Shown: one piece after another, positions 6,162-7,307 of the stretch | Position numbering within the stretch: the first letter of the stretch is position 1 | How the letters are laid out: every line of letters begins with the position of its first letter | Assembly (NCBI GenBank): GCA_035706585.1 | Contig: DASSUW010000107.1 | Coordinates: forward strand, 1-7,307 | Length of the DNA stretch: 7,307 nucleotides | Reading direction: 5' to 3' | Source of the DNA: DASSUW01 sp035706585 | Lineage (GTDB): Bacteria > Actinomycetota > Thermoleophilia > Solirubrobacterales > Solirubrobacteraceae | Notes under the pieces: generated by a model | Seen by the model: the letters and a program-made list of their open reading frames with translations, nothing else | Told to the model about the DNA's origin: nothing | The model's database searches: none | Program-made: the position numbers and the translations under genes

Positions 6162-6165
<4 letters not shown>
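5224..6165 (+). CDS. pyrB: Aspartate carbamoyltransferase catalytic subunit
   Basis: Catalyses the committed step of pyrimidine synthesis: carbamoyl phosphate plus aspartate to N-carbamoyl-aspartate and phosphate, in the cytoplasm. The protein is 313 residues, the normal catalytic-chain length. The carbamoyl-phosphate loop is S52-T53-R54-T55-R56 within FWEASTRTRSSFE. The S78...K82 loop (GSAIEKGESLKDT), which reaches the neighbouring subunit's active site, is intact. HPTQ is at 132-135, GDVLHSRVARSN at 159-170, LRMQNERM at 217-224 and HPGPVNRG at 254-261. The GDVLHSRVARSN and RMQNERM patterns mark it as aspartate rather than ornithine carbamoyltransferase. No pyrI regulatory-chain gene is seen nearby, so control is presumably through PyrR. 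It starts inside the pyrR stop (ATGA) and its own stop overlaps the pyrC start (GTGA), so translation is probably coupled along the operon. Confidence 0.97.

Positions 6166-7307
<1,142 letters not shown>

Overview
This is a very GC-rich (roughly 70% or more by eye), densely packed bacterial segment. Every confident gene is on the + strand. Codons prefer G or C at the third position, genes overlap by ATGA or GTGA, and one gene appears leaderless. The protein sequences look actinobacterial; a Thermoleophilia/Solirubrobacter-like source is an inference from style, not something proven here. The content is mostly ordinary housekeeping, and I do not see a convincing new system. The most interesting signals are regulatory.

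Region 1 (1-1062): the 3' part of a GlpQ-like glycerophosphodiester phosphodiesterase with an EF-hand/dockerin-like Asp/Asn/Gly insert, closed by a strong GC hairpin. Region 2 (1063-2976): a control region followed by a two-gene unit. The control region holds a 16-bp inverted repeat, a perfect -35 box, a -10 box, and three TTTCGA motifs spaced exactly 14 bp apart. The genes are a winged-helix ArsR-type regulator, probably translated from a leaderless mRNA, and 2 nt later an MFS exporter. This is the classic layout of a self-regulated efflux pair.

Region 3 (2991-4396): ribonuclease Z (tRNA 3'-end maturation), with an uncharacterised 152-residue protein overlapping it by 4 bp. Region 4 (4397-4678): a 282-bp intergenic stretch holding a nested hairpin, a perfect 12-bp inverted repeat that is AT-rich against its surroundings, a possible -10 box, and a PyrR-binding RNA hairpin that includes the pyrR Shine-Dalgarno sequence.

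Region 5 (4679-7307): the start of a de novo pyrimidine operon, pyrR-pyrB-pyrC. Each junction is a 4-bp start/stop overlap, and pyrC runs off the window. PyrR, bound to the leader when UMP/UTP is abundant, would be expected to block pyrR translation and, through coupling, pyrB and pyrC. PyrB makes carbamoyl aspartate and PyrC cyclises it to dihydroorotate.
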